From Symbiodinium natans (Eukaryota > Sar > Dinophyceae > Suessiales > Symbiodiniaceae), in NCBI GenBank assembly GCA_905221605.1, contig CAJNDS010002319.1:251501-315500 (forward strand): DNA of 64,000 nucleotides. Direction: 5' to 3'. Position numbers and translations under genes: made by a program. Below, piece by piece: positions 52,553 through 62,009 of this stretch. The notes beneath the pieces are model-generated. The model saw nothing but the letters and a program-made list of their open reading frames with translations. It had not been told where the DNA came from and searched no databases. How positions within the stretch are numbered: the first letter of the stretch is position 1; each line of letters starts with the position of its first letter.

Positions 52553-52757
52553 AGACTCCAACAGCCCGTTACTAAGGAATATGCCTGCCATTATCATCGG
52601 AACCCTAATCTGATTTAAGGTCTATTCCTTAGTTAACTAGTTCATGGTTGGGATAGCATTAAAAATTTAAAATTTTATTCCTTATTGGGTTTAAGTACCC
52701 TTAAAAATGTAAAATGTTACCCAACTATGACCAAGTTAAGGGGTTTTCGAGTCTCTG
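52553..52757. mobile_element. Family D hairpin with nested family E element
   Basis: Outer arms GAGACTCCAACAG...TTACTAAGGAAT and AAGGGGTTTTCGAGTCTC. Inside it, 52638-52732 is a family E element (compare 11557-11650) flanked by AGTTAA on both sides, consistent with a target-site duplication. The clearest evidence in the window that these hairpins move. Confidence 0.7.
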
Positions 52758-53173
52758 GGCTGAAAGTAGATTCCTTGTCGTTCAGCTACCAAGAAGAGCC
52801 TACAAGGAGCCATCCCCTGGGTTTAGGGTTTAGGGTTTAGGGTTTAGGGTTTAGGGCTCCCTATGAGCCCCTGACCCTGAACCCCCGCAAAAGTCTGCCC
52901 AAGGATTCCTATTCAGCGGGCTGCCTCCAGGTACAAAACGGAAGACACTGCCACGGAGATGGGTATCTCGACAGGATGATAAGGCTTCAGGTCTCATTCT
53001 TACTTCTCCAATAACCAAGGGAAACAAAGGTTAAGTTAAACTTTTTTCAGTCCTCCTAAATCAGGAAACCCAAAAAGATTAAAGTTCAGCTCTTGGAGAG
53101 GTAAGAATTATTGGGTCTTTGAAAGCGGTTGTGGTGACGTGGTTTTTTGGTTGTGAGGGTGTGGGGGTGTTTT

Positions 53174-53175
<2 letters not shown>
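52758..53175. other. Mostly unique sequence
   Basis: TTTAGGG block 52819-52856. The islet 52880-53000 contains a plus-strand YKTEDTATEMG between an AG|G acceptor and a GT donor, which is weak evidence for an exon. Nothing else recognised. Confidence 0.4.
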
Positions 53176-53205
<30 letters not shown>

Positions 53206-53315
53206 GGCGGGGGGGGAGGGGGCGGGAGGGGGGGGGAGGGGGGGGGGGGGGGGGGGGGAAGGGGGGAAGGGGGGGGGGAAAGGGGGGAAGGGGGGAAGGG
53301 GGGAAGGGGGGGGAA

Positions 53316-53346
<31 letters not shown>
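53170..53346. repeat. G-rich tract
   Basis: T run then G runs broken by A, AA or C. Gly-rich frames across it are artefacts. Confidence 0.95.
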
Positions 53347-53375
53347 GGAGTTTAAAAGTTTCGGCTGTCAGCCTT

Positions 53376-53549
53376 GTTTAGGGTTGGGTTCAGGGTTCAG
53401 GGTTCAGGGTTCAGGGTTCAGGGTTCAGGGTTCAGGGTCCAGGGTCCAGGGTCCAGGGTCCAGGGTCCAGGGTTCAGGGTTCAGGGTTAAGGGTTAAGGG
53501 TTAAGGGTTAAGGGTTAAGGGTTTAGGGTTTAGGGTTTAGGGTTTAGGG
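53376..53549. repeat. Blockwise homogenised telomere-variant array
   Basis: Consecutive blocks: TTCAGGG, then TCCAGGG, then TTCAGGG, then TTAAGGG, then TTTAGGG, each repeated several times before the next. Confidence 0.95.
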
Positions 53550-54250
53550 CCAGAATTAGAGAACGCAATGGGATCTGCAAGCTCGAAGGCATCGAGCAAA
53601 ATCTTCTGAAAAATCAAATCCCAAAGCCTCAAACCCTAAAGCCCACAACAACCTGCAGCCCCCAAGCCCTGAAACCCGAAAAAACCCACACAGAAGTCTC
53701 GGACGACTTCAGCACTATCAACATAAACCTCAAACCCGCAATCCTAGTCCCAAAAGCCCCCTAAACCATAAACCCTCGGGTCCGACTAGGGCTTCTGGCC
53801 TAGAGCCTAGGGTTTCGGTGTTAGGGCTTCGGGTGAAGGGCGGTTGCAGAGGCCTTGGCCAGTCTCCCCTGCATGGACAGGTAGCTGCCACCTAACCTCC
53901 CAGGGCCACACAGCTCGTGAGCGGGTGCTTCTAAATGGTTCTACGGGGCGGAGAGGGGGGTCCCACAATCCACCCTCACAAAAACCCCTAAACCCTAAAC
54001 CCTAAACCCTAAACCCTAAACCCTAAACCCTAAACCGTAAGCCCACCCTAAACCCTCTCTATCCTAGGCGCCACTGATGCCCAGACTTCGGTCAATCGGC
54101 CTGGGGTTTGCAAGGAGGGGCCCCCTTACTATACTAACTGTAGTCAAGGGACTTCTAACCTAGTTTAGGATCCTTATAACCCAATTAAGGGCTCTTGTAA
54201 CTCTACTTATAACTAGGGGGCCCCACCCTGTAGGGGTTCAGGGCCCAGGC
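53550..54250. other. Unique sequence, CCCTAAA array and a hairpin
   Basis: CCCTAAA 53984-54035. 54118-54240 has inverted GGGGCCCCCTTACTA / ACTAGGGGGCCCCACC ends, similar in style to family C. The islet 53850-53960 is open on both strands. No gene recognised. Confidence 0.5.
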
Positions 54251-54287
54251 CCATACTCTCGACAAGCGAAACCACCGCTTCCTCCAC
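54251..54287 (-). CDS. Exon-like islet, product unrecognised
   Basis: After GCAAG|G it reads VEEAVVSLVESM and part of Gly before a GC donor. The neighbouring islet 54440-54640 also has open frames on both strands. No family recognised. Confidence 0.33.
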
Positions 54288-54639
54288 CTTGCTGGTGGAT
54301 GCTTTCCGAGCACCGCGGATGCATATTATTGACATCTCTTCCCCTGCGTATGGTTGCTGTCGACTACCAGTTGCTTAAGAACCCCCCCCCAAAAAAAAAG
54401 CCTCATATTCGCCTTATAAGAATGTTTATTGGGGGCTTCTTGAGCAAGTGGTAGTCAAGCAGCTGATCTTCCCGATCTTTGCACAGCTGCAGCAGCTGCC
54501 CCACCCGACATCTGTTCTCGCAAGGTCTTTGGTACGACCAATGTCGCAACCATCGCTCCCTTCCCTACCACTACGTAGGTCCTTTGCGACAGCGGTCGCT
54601 ATAACCTGCGAAGGGTCGATGCCAGCGTAACTGGCCAGG

Positions 54640-54785
54640 TTGTACCCTAAACCCTAAGCCCGACACCCCAAACCCTAATCAACTCTGATAAACCCTAAAC
54701 CCTAAACCCTAAACCCTAAACCCTAAACCCTAAACCCTAAACCTAAACCCTAAACCTAAACCCTAAACCCGAAACCCTAAACCCC
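54640..54785. repeat. CCCTAAA array
   Basis: Units from about 54645, regular from 54690 to 54785, with CCTAAAC shortened units. Confidence 0.95.
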
Positions 54786-54822
54786 TTGGGGTTTCAGGGA
54801 CGCTGCGCTGGCCCGGCAGCGC

Positions 54823-54859
54823 GCGAACAAGCGGAGGGTCGAAGCCGCGGAGCTCCAGC
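54823..54859 (-). CDS. Exon-like islet, product unrecognised
   Basis: After GAAAG|G it completes a codon then reads LELRGFDPPLVR before a GC donor. The islet is bracketed by CCCTAAA (left) and TTTAGGG (right, from 54871). The plus strand is also open (DAALARQRANKRRVEAAELQ), so the strand is uncertain. Confidence 0.33.
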
Positions 54860-54870
54860 CTTTCAGGACC

Positions 54871-55327
54871 TAGGGTTTAGGGTTTAGGGTTTAGGGTATA
54901 GGGTTTGGGGTTTGGGGTTTTGGGTGTAGGGTTTAGGGTTTAGGGTTTGGGGTTTAGGGCTCAGGTCTAAGGGTTTACAGTTTCAGGGCCTGGGTTTAGG
55001 GTGCAAGGTCGGGCTTAAGGGACCAGGGTTTCGGGGTCAGGCGTGGGGTTTAGGGTTCAGGGCTAGGGTTTAGTGTTCAGGGCCTAGGGTTCTGGGGTAC
55101 AGATATAAATATAAATATATATATATAGAGAGAGAGAGAGAGTATAGGGCTTCAGGCTTGGGGTTTAGGGTGCAGACAGAACAACTTCCATCACATGATA
55201 TTTGCTCGACTAGTGAAATCTAGTACATGAGCTGCTGAACCCTTAACTCCAAGCCCGAAGCCCTAAACCCAAGACCCTCTAACCTAAACCCTAAACCCCA
55301 AATCCCAAACCCTAAACCCTAAACCCT
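54871..55327. repeat. TTTAGGG array, TA/GA tract and CCCTAAA array
   Basis: TTTAGGG-type 54871-55095 with many variants, AT then GA tract 55105-55142, CCCTAAA 55260-55327. Confidence 0.9.
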
Positions 55328-55432
55328 GCTCACCAATAGCAGGTTCCGGGTCTCCGTGGAATTCTTGTGCCCCAGCGGAGACGGGCCTGAGGAATACCGG
55401 TCCGAGGGACCACCTGGGCCGAGTTTTGTGGG
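55328..55432. other. Telomere-bracketed islet, possible exon
   Basis: A unique 100-bp segment between CCCTAAA and TTTAGGG arrays. Minus reads VVPRTGIPQ between AG|G and a GC donor; plus reads RFRVSVEFLCPS after AG|G. Strand undecided. Confidence 0.35.
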
Positions 55433-55585
55433 TTTAGGGTTTAGGGGTTTAGGGGTTTAGGGTTTAGGGTTTAGGGTTTCGGGTTTAGGGGTTTAGGGGT
55501 TTAGGGGTTTAGGGGTTTAGGGTTTAGGGTTTAGGGTTTAGGGTTTAGGGTTTAGGGTTTAGGGTTTAGGGTTTAGGATTTAGGG
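55433..55585. repeat. TTTAGGG array
   Basis: Regular units with a middle block of TTTAGGGG (8-bp) variants at 55482-55520. Confidence 0.95.
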
Positions 55586-55678
55586 TTTCCGGCAATAGGG
55601 GTACCCTTTTTTGGGGTTCCTTGAGAAGGATGGAAAAGAAACTTGGGGTATATCAGAGGTACCCCTTTTTTTCGAAAT
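55586..55678. mobile_element. Hairpin element, family I
   Basis: TTTCCGGCAATAGGGGTACCC pairs partly with GGTACCCCTTTTTTTCGAAA. Relatives at 21360-21435, 30903-30995 and 42526-42620. 55680-55960 is unique with no gene seen. Confidence 0.5.
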
Positions 55679-55959
55679 CACCATTGGGCTTGTGATTTTG
55701 ACGGAGTTTAGGGTCCCCTGAACAGCCGAAGCTGGTTCTTGCCCTCTTTGCCTCATGATTTTAAACTGGAGGGCTTAGATGAGTTTAAACGGGACAGCGA
55801 CGCCTAGCAATTGACTTTAATGGGAAGCCACACGAAACTTTCTCACGACACCCGGACGGTTTGACTTAACAGAAGATCTCGCCGTGCACCCCCAAACAGT
55901 GACGGAGTCCTGACTAGCCAGCAAACGCACTTCGTACAACATGAAGGTTTGGGTTTAGG

Positions 55960-56285
55960 GCTTGGGGGACCCTAAACCCTAAACCCTAAACCCTGAACTC
56001 TAAACCGTTTCGAGTTGAAGGCTTAGGGTTTAGGAGCTTTGAGGTTTCGGATTCAGGGCCTTTATCAGATTCAAGGCTTAGGGTAAACCCTAAACCCTAA
56101 ACCCTAAACCCTAAACCCTAAACCCTAAACCCTAAACCCTAAACCCTAAACCCTAAACCCTAAACCCTAAACCCTAAACCCTAAACCCTAAAACCCTAAA
56201 GACTCTGGACCTTGCAGGCTTCGGATAAAGACCGCAGCCTTGGGGCTGGCAAAGCCCTGAGTCGGCACTTTGAATAGGGGATAGG
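55960..56285. repeat. CCCTAAA arrays and a small islet
   Basis: CCCTAAA 55970-56000 and a long array 56083-56190. The islet 56205-56285 reads AAVFIRSLQ on the minus strand after CCAAG|G, before a GT donor; unrecognised. Confidence 0.85.
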
Positions 56286-56980
56286 AATTCTGAATCCGGT
56301 CCCTGTTCACTTAGTAGCCCAGTAACCATACTATAACAAGGGCACCCTTTTTTGGGGTTGGTTGTTTTATCCGCCGACCCCAGCTTTGAGCGGGGGAGGC
56401 GCTAGTGAAGACTCCATGGCGTCGGCGTAACCCCGCACCTTAAGCTGATTTTAAAAGGCCCCAGTCCGTGCCCCGCCCTTCCCGCCCCTAACCCTCCCAC
56501 CACCAACCACCCTTCCCAACCAACCCACCCCATCCTTCTCCCCGACCACTTCCCCACTCGATCAGATGACTGACTTTAAAGACTGACTTTAAAGGGCTCC
56601 AGCGCATGCCCGCCCCCTCTTGCTCCGCCCTTTCCGCTCCCCCACCCCCGTTCCCTCCCACCCCCCCACCCCCCCCCACCCCCCCCCCCCCCCCACCCAC
56701 GCCCCCCCCACCCCCCCCCCCCACCCATGACTGACTCCCCACCCCCCCCCCACCACCACCCCCCACCACCCCCCCCCACCCCCCCGCCCCCGCACCCCCA
56801 CCCCCCCACCCAGCCCCCCCCTGGATGTTGACTTTGAAGACTTTAAAGGCTCCAGTGCACCCCCGCCCCCTCCGCTTGCTCCGCCCGCTCCGCTCCCCCA
56901 CCCTTCCTCCCACCCCCCCACCTCCCCCCACCCCCCCACCCCACCCCACCCCCCCCCCCCCACCCCCCCCCTCCCCCCCA
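56286..56980. repeat. Family A hairpin part and C-rich CCCACCCC tract
   Basis: 56313-56370 is a partial family A element. 56465-56980 is C-rich with CCCCACCCC runs, broken by copies of GACTTTAAAG(G)GCTCCAG at about 56571, 56582 and 56831. Gly-rich minus frames are artefacts. Confidence 0.85.
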
Positions 56981-57541
56981 CGTATGCACACCACGGTCCA
57001 GCATGCACCGGACCCGGTATATTAGTGTTCTGTATATGAATATATCTAATTATGTATAAACCACGGTCCGGAGCTTTCACCGAAACATAGACAGGACCAC
57101 GTGGGTCTCTGGAGATATCTACCAGAATGGCAGCGAAAGCTGCACAGAACCAGCCCACCACTACGTATGAGGGAGGCGCAAAATCTGGACTCAGCGCTAG
57201 CACCGCCCTGGTCAGCGCGAAGAGGCGCGGGACCACACCCAAGACATGTGACGGTGTGGCGCAAGGACAAGACCCGGAAGTGTATGCACACCACGGTCCA
57301 GCATCTACTGGACCCGGTATATAAGTGTTATGTATATGTCTATATGCTTAAGCCACGGTCCGGAGCTTTCACCGAACCCGGAAGTGTATGCACACCACGG
57401 TCCAGCATGCACCGGACCCGGTATATTAGTGTTCTGTATAATTATGTATAAACCACGGTCCGGAGCTTTCATCGAACCCGGAAGTGTAGGCACACCACGG
57501 TCCAGCATATACCGGACCCGGTATATATAAGTGCATATACC
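56981..57541. repeat. Tandem CACCACGGTCC hairpin repeat
   Basis: Four units of about 100 bp start near 56981, 57272, 57376 and 57476. Each contains CACCACGGTCCAGCAT, ACCGGACCCGGTATAT and AACCACGGTCCGGAGCTTTC. GGTCC and GGACC can pair within a unit. Between units 1 and 2 there is a 187-bp unique insert (57085-57271). A poly-C run follows. Confidence 0.88.
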
Positions 57542-57711
57542 CCCCCCCCCCTGCCCCGGTCGCGGATGGCCTCTCAGCACACTACCGACTAAGCCCTCCT
57601 AATGCCCTTGAAACCCTGAACGCTCAACCCTAAGCCCTAAACCCTAAGCCCTAAACCCTAGGCCCTAAACCCGAAACCCTAAACCCTAAACCGTAGACCG
57701 CTCACTCTCCT
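57542..57711. repeat. CCCTAAA-type array
   Basis: CCCTAAGC/CCCTAAA units from about 57610 to 57695. Confidence 0.85.
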
Positions 57712-57808
57712 CCTGCCTCTGCGAATTCGTCGAAAGATGGCCTGCCATCCTTGTTCTTGTCCGGTTTGCGCGGAGCATCAGGTTGAGGGGTCGGCGGCAC
57801 TGGCGGTA
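57712..57808 (-). CDS. Possible terminal exon with an EF-hand loop
   Basis: Open minus frame ending in TGA at 57712. It reads DKNKDGRPSFDEF, which fits a 12-residue EF-hand calcium loop (Asp1, Asn3, Asp5, Gly6, Glu12), then AEAGGE and stop, preceded by a Pro-rich stretch. The upstream boundary is not resolved and no partner exon was found. It could be chance. Confidence 0.4.
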
Positions 57809-57856
57809 GCCATTAAATAAGGGAACCCATAACATCAGGTCCCTGTTCACTTAGTA

Positions 57857-57957
57857 GCCCAGTAACCATATTCTAACAAAGGGCACCCTTTTTTGGGTTG
57901 GATATTTTAAAACGGGAACCCATGACAAAAAAAAGGGGTAAAGGGTACCGCTGGGCT
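57857..57957. mobile_element. Hairpin element, family A
   Basis: GCCCAGTAACC at one end and GGTACCGCTGGGC at the other, with AAAGGGCACCCTTTTTTGG inside. A shorter relative lies at 58048-58110. Confidence 0.6.
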
Positions 57958-58109
57958 GCCAAGTTTTAAGAGAACCAGGGCAGAGGGTTCAGAAGGGTTC
58001 CCTTTGAAGGGCCCCCGCTTATCCTACCCAGGATTTAACTTTAGGATACCCTCAGTTGCCCAGCAAAAAAAAAAGGTGCGCTTTTGGTTTTAACAAGGGT
58101 TTATCAGGG

Positions 58110-58383
58110 AAACCCTAAACCCTAAACCCTTGAACCCTAAGCCCTGAAGAACAAAGGAAGAAGACACTGCGTCTACCTTGCCCGGACGTTAGGGCTTAGA
58201 GCACCTTACCGGCAGCTTGGGTTCGTGTTTAGGGCTTTAGGCACTTCGGGGGTGTACAGGCTCTACATCAACCCCAGAGCCTAAACCCTAAACCCTAAAC
58301 CCTAAACCCTAAACCCTAAACCCTAAACCCTAAACCCTAAACCCTAAACCCTAAACCCTAAACCCTAAACCCTAAACCCTAAA
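58110..58383. repeat. Islet and long CCCTAAA array
   Basis: Short CCCTAAA units near 58110-58140, unique 58141-58270, then a regular array 58281-58383 ending 42 bp from the stop codon of the LRR gene. Confidence 0.92.
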
Positions 58384-58425
58384 GTGCAGGTTCAAGGCGC
58401 CTTTCTACGCTCGCGACCTCAAAGC

Positions 58426-60264
58426 TTAACAGGTGTCTACCTGTACACCGCAAGAGGCGAAACGAAGTAAGCCGCTAGGAAGTTGCACTGCTTCCAAGCT
58501 CTGGTTGAAGCTTCTGCCGAAGGTCAAGGTCTGTAGGCCGCTGGGAAGCTGCACCCCTTCCAAGCTCTGGTTGAAATGATTGCCGAAGGTCAAGGTTTGT
58601 AAGCCGCTGGGAAGCTGCACTCCCTCCAAGCTCTGGTTGAACCTTTCGCCGAAGGTCAAGGTCTGCAAGCCGCCGGGAAGCTGCACCCCGTTCAGACTCC
58701 TATTGAACCTTTCGCCGAAGGTTAAGGTCTGTAGGCCGCTGGGAAGCTGCACCCCTTCCAAGCTCTGGTCGAACTCATAGCCGAAGCACAATGTCTCTAG
58801 GCCGCTGGGAAGCTGTACCCCCGCCAACCTCTGGTTAAAGTTGGAGCCGAAGGTCAAGGTCTGCAGGCCGCTGGGAAGCTGCATCCCTTCCAACCTCTGG
58901 TTGCCGAAGGTCAACATCTGCAAACCGCTGGGAAATTGCACCCCTTCCAAGCTCTGGTTGAACCTTTCGCCGAAGGTCAGAGTCCGTAGGTTGCTGGGAA
59001 GACGCACTGCTTGCATGCTCTGATTGAACCAACCGTCGAAGGTCAACGTCTGCAAGCCGCTGGGAAGTTGCACCCCTTCCAAGCTCTGGTTGAACCTCTC
59101 GCCGAAGGTCAAGGTCTGCAAGCTGCTGGGAAGCTGCACCCCTTCCAAGCTCCGGTTGAACCAACCGTCGAAGGTCAAGGTCTGCAGGCCGCTGGGAAGC
59201 TGCACTCCTTCCAAGCTCTGGTCGAAAAAAAAGCCGAAGCTCAAGGTCTGCAGGCTGCTGGGAAGCTGCACTCCTTCCAAACTCTGGTTGAACCTTTCGC
59301 CGAAGGTCAAGGTTTGCAGGCCGCTGGGAAGCTGCACCCCGCTCAGACTCCGGTTGAACCTTTCGCCGAAGGTCAAGGTCTGTAAGCCGCTGGGAAGCTG
59401 CACTCCTTCCAAGCTCTGGTTGAAAAGCCAGCCGACGGTCAAGGTCTGCAGGCCGCTGGGAAGGTGCGCCCCTTTCAAGCTCTGGTTGCCCAAGGCCAAG
59501 GACCGCAGGCCGCTGGGCAATTGCAGCTCTGCCATGCTCTGATTGAAGCTTTTGCCGAAGGTCAAGGTCTGCAGGCCGATGGGAAGCTGCCCCGCTTCCA
59601 AGCTCTGGTTGAAATCGTTGCCAAAGGTCAAGGTCTGTAAGCTGCTGGGAAGCTGCACTCCTTCCAAGCTCTGGTTGAACCTTTCGTCGAAGGTCAAGGT
59701 CTGTAGGCCGATGGGAAGCTGCACCCCTTCCAAGCTTTGGTTGAACCTTTCGCCAAAGGCCAAGGTCTCTAAGCCGCCGGGAAGCTGCACCCCTGCCAAG
59801 CTCTGGTTGAAGTTGGTACCGAAGGTCAAGGTCTGTAGGCCGCCGGGAAGCTGCACCCCTTCCAAGCTCTGGTTGAAGCTGTTGCCGAAGGTCAAGGTCT
59901 GCAGGCCGCTGGGAATATGCAGTCCCTCCAAGCTCCGGTTGTGGCTGAAGGTCAGGGCGACAACGGCAGCCATGGCATCCGTGTCGTCACTCAATGCTGC
60001 TCCTGCTAACGCTCGCTCTATACTTACTGCCGCACGGCCTGCGCTAAGCTTCCGTGCCACATATGTGAGCTCTTGGTTTTGCGTTTGCTGCAGCAGTGGC
60101 TCTTGCAGGTCGAGGACATGGCCACCTGAAGTCAGCACGATCGTTGCGGCCGGTAACCCAACACTTCCTGCGACGCGTCTCCGCACATCCAGCCCAGTTT
60201 CCGCGTCGTCCACATGGAGCTCAAGCGTGGAGCCGGCAACGCTGTGGATGGTCAACGGCGGCAT
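58426..60264 (-). CDS. FNIP-like leucine-rich repeat protein, ubiquitin-like N-terminus
   Basis: Single open frame of 612 residues, no intron. Residues 1-72 (MPPLTIHSVAGSTLELHVDD, later GGHVLDLQEPLLQ and ELTYVARK) resemble a ubiquitin-like fold. From about residue 107 there are 23 repeats of about 22 residues, FNQSLEGVQLPSGLQTLTFG plus two variable residues, similar to FNIP/LRR repeats. Two repeats are shortened at the same place (FGNQSLKG, FGNQRLEG). Such repeat proteins are abundant in dinoflagellates; a role in protein-protein binding is likely but no partner is known. The start is the first Met. It abuts a TTTAGGG array that begins directly at the ATG (60265). Confidence 0.85.
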   Translation of the reverse strand: MPPLTIHSVAGSTLELHVDDAETGLDVRRRVAGSVGLPAATIVLTSGGHVLDLQEPLLQQTQNQELTYVARKLSAGRAAVSIERALAGAALSDDTDAMAAVVALTFSHNRSLEGLHIPSGLQTLTFGNSFNQSLEGVQLPGGLQTLTFGTNFNQSLAGVQLPGGLETLAFGERFNQSLEGVQLPIGLQTLTFDERFNQSLEGVQLPSSLQTLTFGNDFNQSLEAGQLPIGLQTLTFGKSFNQSMAELQLPSGLRSLALGNQSLKGAHLPSGLQTLTVGWLFNQSLEGVQLPSGLQTLTFGERFNRSLSGVQLPSGLQTLTFGERFNQSLEGVQLPSSLQTLSFGFFFDQSLEGVQLPSGLQTLTFDGWFNRSLEGVQLPSSLQTLTFGERFNQSLEGVQLPSGLQTLTFDGWFNQSMQAVRLPSNLRTLTFGERFNQSLEGVQFPSGLQMLTFGNQRLEGMQLPSGLQTLTFGSNFNQRLAGVQLPSGLETLCFGYEFDQSLEGVQLPSGLQTLTFGERFNRSLNGVQLPGGLQTLTFGERFNQSLEGVQLPSGLQTLTFGNHFNQSLEGVQLPSGLQTLTFGRSFNQSLEAVQLPSGLLRFASCGVQVDTC

Positions 60265-60345
60265 GGGTTTAGGGTTTAGGGTTTAGGGTTTAGGGTTTAG
60301 GGCTTAGGGCTTAGGGTTTAGGGTTTAGGGTTTAGGCTAGCGCTT
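60265..60345. repeat. TTTAGGG array abutting the LRR start codon
   Basis: Regular units with no spacer between the ATG complement and the first TTTAGGG unit. In the gene sense, CCCTAAACCC would be the 5' leader. Confidence 0.93.
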
Positions 60346-60920
60346 GTGCAGCGCCCGGCCCCAATCTAGGATGGCCCTTCGAACCCCTCTGAAAATATAT
60401 TCTTGAATATGATCCTCTGAAACCCAATAGGGGAAAATGTTCTTGAATATGGTCCTCTTAAACCCAATAGGGGGAAATATAAATAACCCAAAGGCCTACG
60501 GAGCAATTGTGCCCACCTCAATGTGTGGGGCGAGCCGCAAAGACTCGATGAACAATGGCGCGGAAGTGAGTGGAGATTCAGTTAACTTACTCTTGTTTAG
60601 TTTCGTAGGGAATTGAATTTGGTATGTACCTTTTTTCCCAAGTGCGACCCTTCTAGGGATTGAATAGGGCAACTAGTTGTACTCCTTGCGTGTAGTATGA
60701 CTTGAGACAAGTAACCCAATTCCCACAGGGCATCTTCAGCAACAGAGGATATTCAATCCGGGGCTTATCTGGGCTTGCAACTTTAGGGCTACAGACCCAA
60801 ACACCCGCACCCAAACCCCGCCCGACTTGGAATTTCCGAAGGGATACGAGAAGGGGCGATACCTTACGTGAGGCTCGAGTCTTGGGCATCTGCGTGTTCA
60901 AGGGTAGCTAAGCCCTTCAA
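60346..60920. other. Direct repeat and unique sequence
   Basis: TTCTTGAATATGNTCCTCTNAAACCCAATAGGGG occurs twice (60400-60435 and 60450-60475). 60653-60901 is open on the minus strand for 82 codons but has no recognisable motif. Confidence 0.5.
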
Positions 60921-60924
60921 CTAC

Positions 60925-61700
60925 ACACCAGGGTTTAGGGCTTAGGGCTTAGGGTTTCCTAACCCTAAACCCTAAACCCTAAACCCTAAACCCTAAACCC
61001 TAAACCCTAAACTCTAAACCCTCCGATGGCTGCTGAGTTGTTGGGGGCATGGCTTGGGTGACTGGAAGTCGACGCCGCTGGCAAGGTCCGGGATGTTGTC
61101 GGAGCATTGCCTGCTTGAAAACATGGAGTTTTAACCCTAAACCCTAAACCCTAAACCCTAAACCCTAAACCCTAAACCCTAAACCCTAAACCCTAAACCC
61201 TAAACCTAAACCCTGAACCCTGAACCCTAAACCTTAATTCAGCCCTAACTAAACGCTAAACCCTTCAGGGTGTAGGGGTATTCCCCTGCACCACACCTCT
61301 GAGGGTTGGGTCTTTGGAGCTTTGGACAGCTTCTCTTTACCCTAACGCCTGAAACCTAAAGTCTTGGGGTATTTGTCTTGAGGGTTTAGGGTTTAGGGTT
61401 TAGGGTTTAGGGTTTAGGGTTTAGGGTTTAGGGTTTAGGGTTTAGGGTTTAGGGGTAGGGGTTTGGGGCCTAATTTAAGGCTTGGATCATTTGTCCATAA
61501 GGCGGAGTGGGTGGTCCTAGGGCCCTCAATACAAACCCTCAACTCCCGCTGCAAAAGTCTCAAGCCCTGAATTCAGCCCTAAACCCCCAAAACCCTAAAC
61601 CCTAAACCCTAAACCCTAAACCCTAAAACCTAAACCCTAAACCCTAAACCCTAAACCCCAAACCCCAAACCCTAAACCCTAAACCTTAGAGGCTCAGGAG
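60925..61700. repeat. Telomere arrays with islet
   Basis: CCCTAAA 60960-61020 and 61132-61240; TTTAGGG 61378-61455; CCCTAAA 61585-61690. The islet 61020-61130 is unique; a minus frame there reads CSDNIPDLASGVDFQSPKPC after AG|G. Confidence 0.85.
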
Positions 61701-61762
61701 CCTTGATGCCTTGAGGGGCTTAAGTTTTTGGGGCTTCGAATGTAGGGTAAAGCTCTAACTCT

Positions 61763-61928
61763 TGGGATGTTCCCCCTTATAGTAAGAGCCCTTTATAGGG
61801 AGTCTAGTACCTCCTACTATAATCCCAATTAGTAGAAGGGGAAACACGAACAGTCCTTAACAGGGATTATAGTACCTCCCCACTATAATCCCTGTTCAGG
61901 GCTGTTAGTATACGGGGGAACATCCCAA
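61763..61928. mobile_element. Long hairpin, family H
   Basis: GGGATGTTCCCCCTTATAGTAAGAGCCC at one end and GGGCTGTTAGTATACGGGGGAACATCCC at the other are inverted; an inner GGGATTATAGTACC / CCACTATAATCCC pair is also present. Confidence 0.65.
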
Positions 61929-61979
61929 CTCCAAACCCTGCCCTACAGAACCTCAATCCCTGGCCGAAGCGCCCGTTGC

Positions 61980-62009
61980 CTCCCCGCGTCTGCCAGGTCT
62001 GCGCGCAGC
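61980..62009 (-). CDS. Exon-like islet, product unrecognised
   Basis: After GCGCAG|G it completes a codon then reads LRADLADAG before a GCAACG donor. TTTAGGG units lie at 62020-62045. 62050-62200 is unique. Confidence 0.3.

Noticed and set aside
53119-53497. Glycine-rich open frames
   Set aside because: They come from G runs and telomere variants, not a gene. The same holds for 15473-15691, 56488-57025 and 62801-63051.
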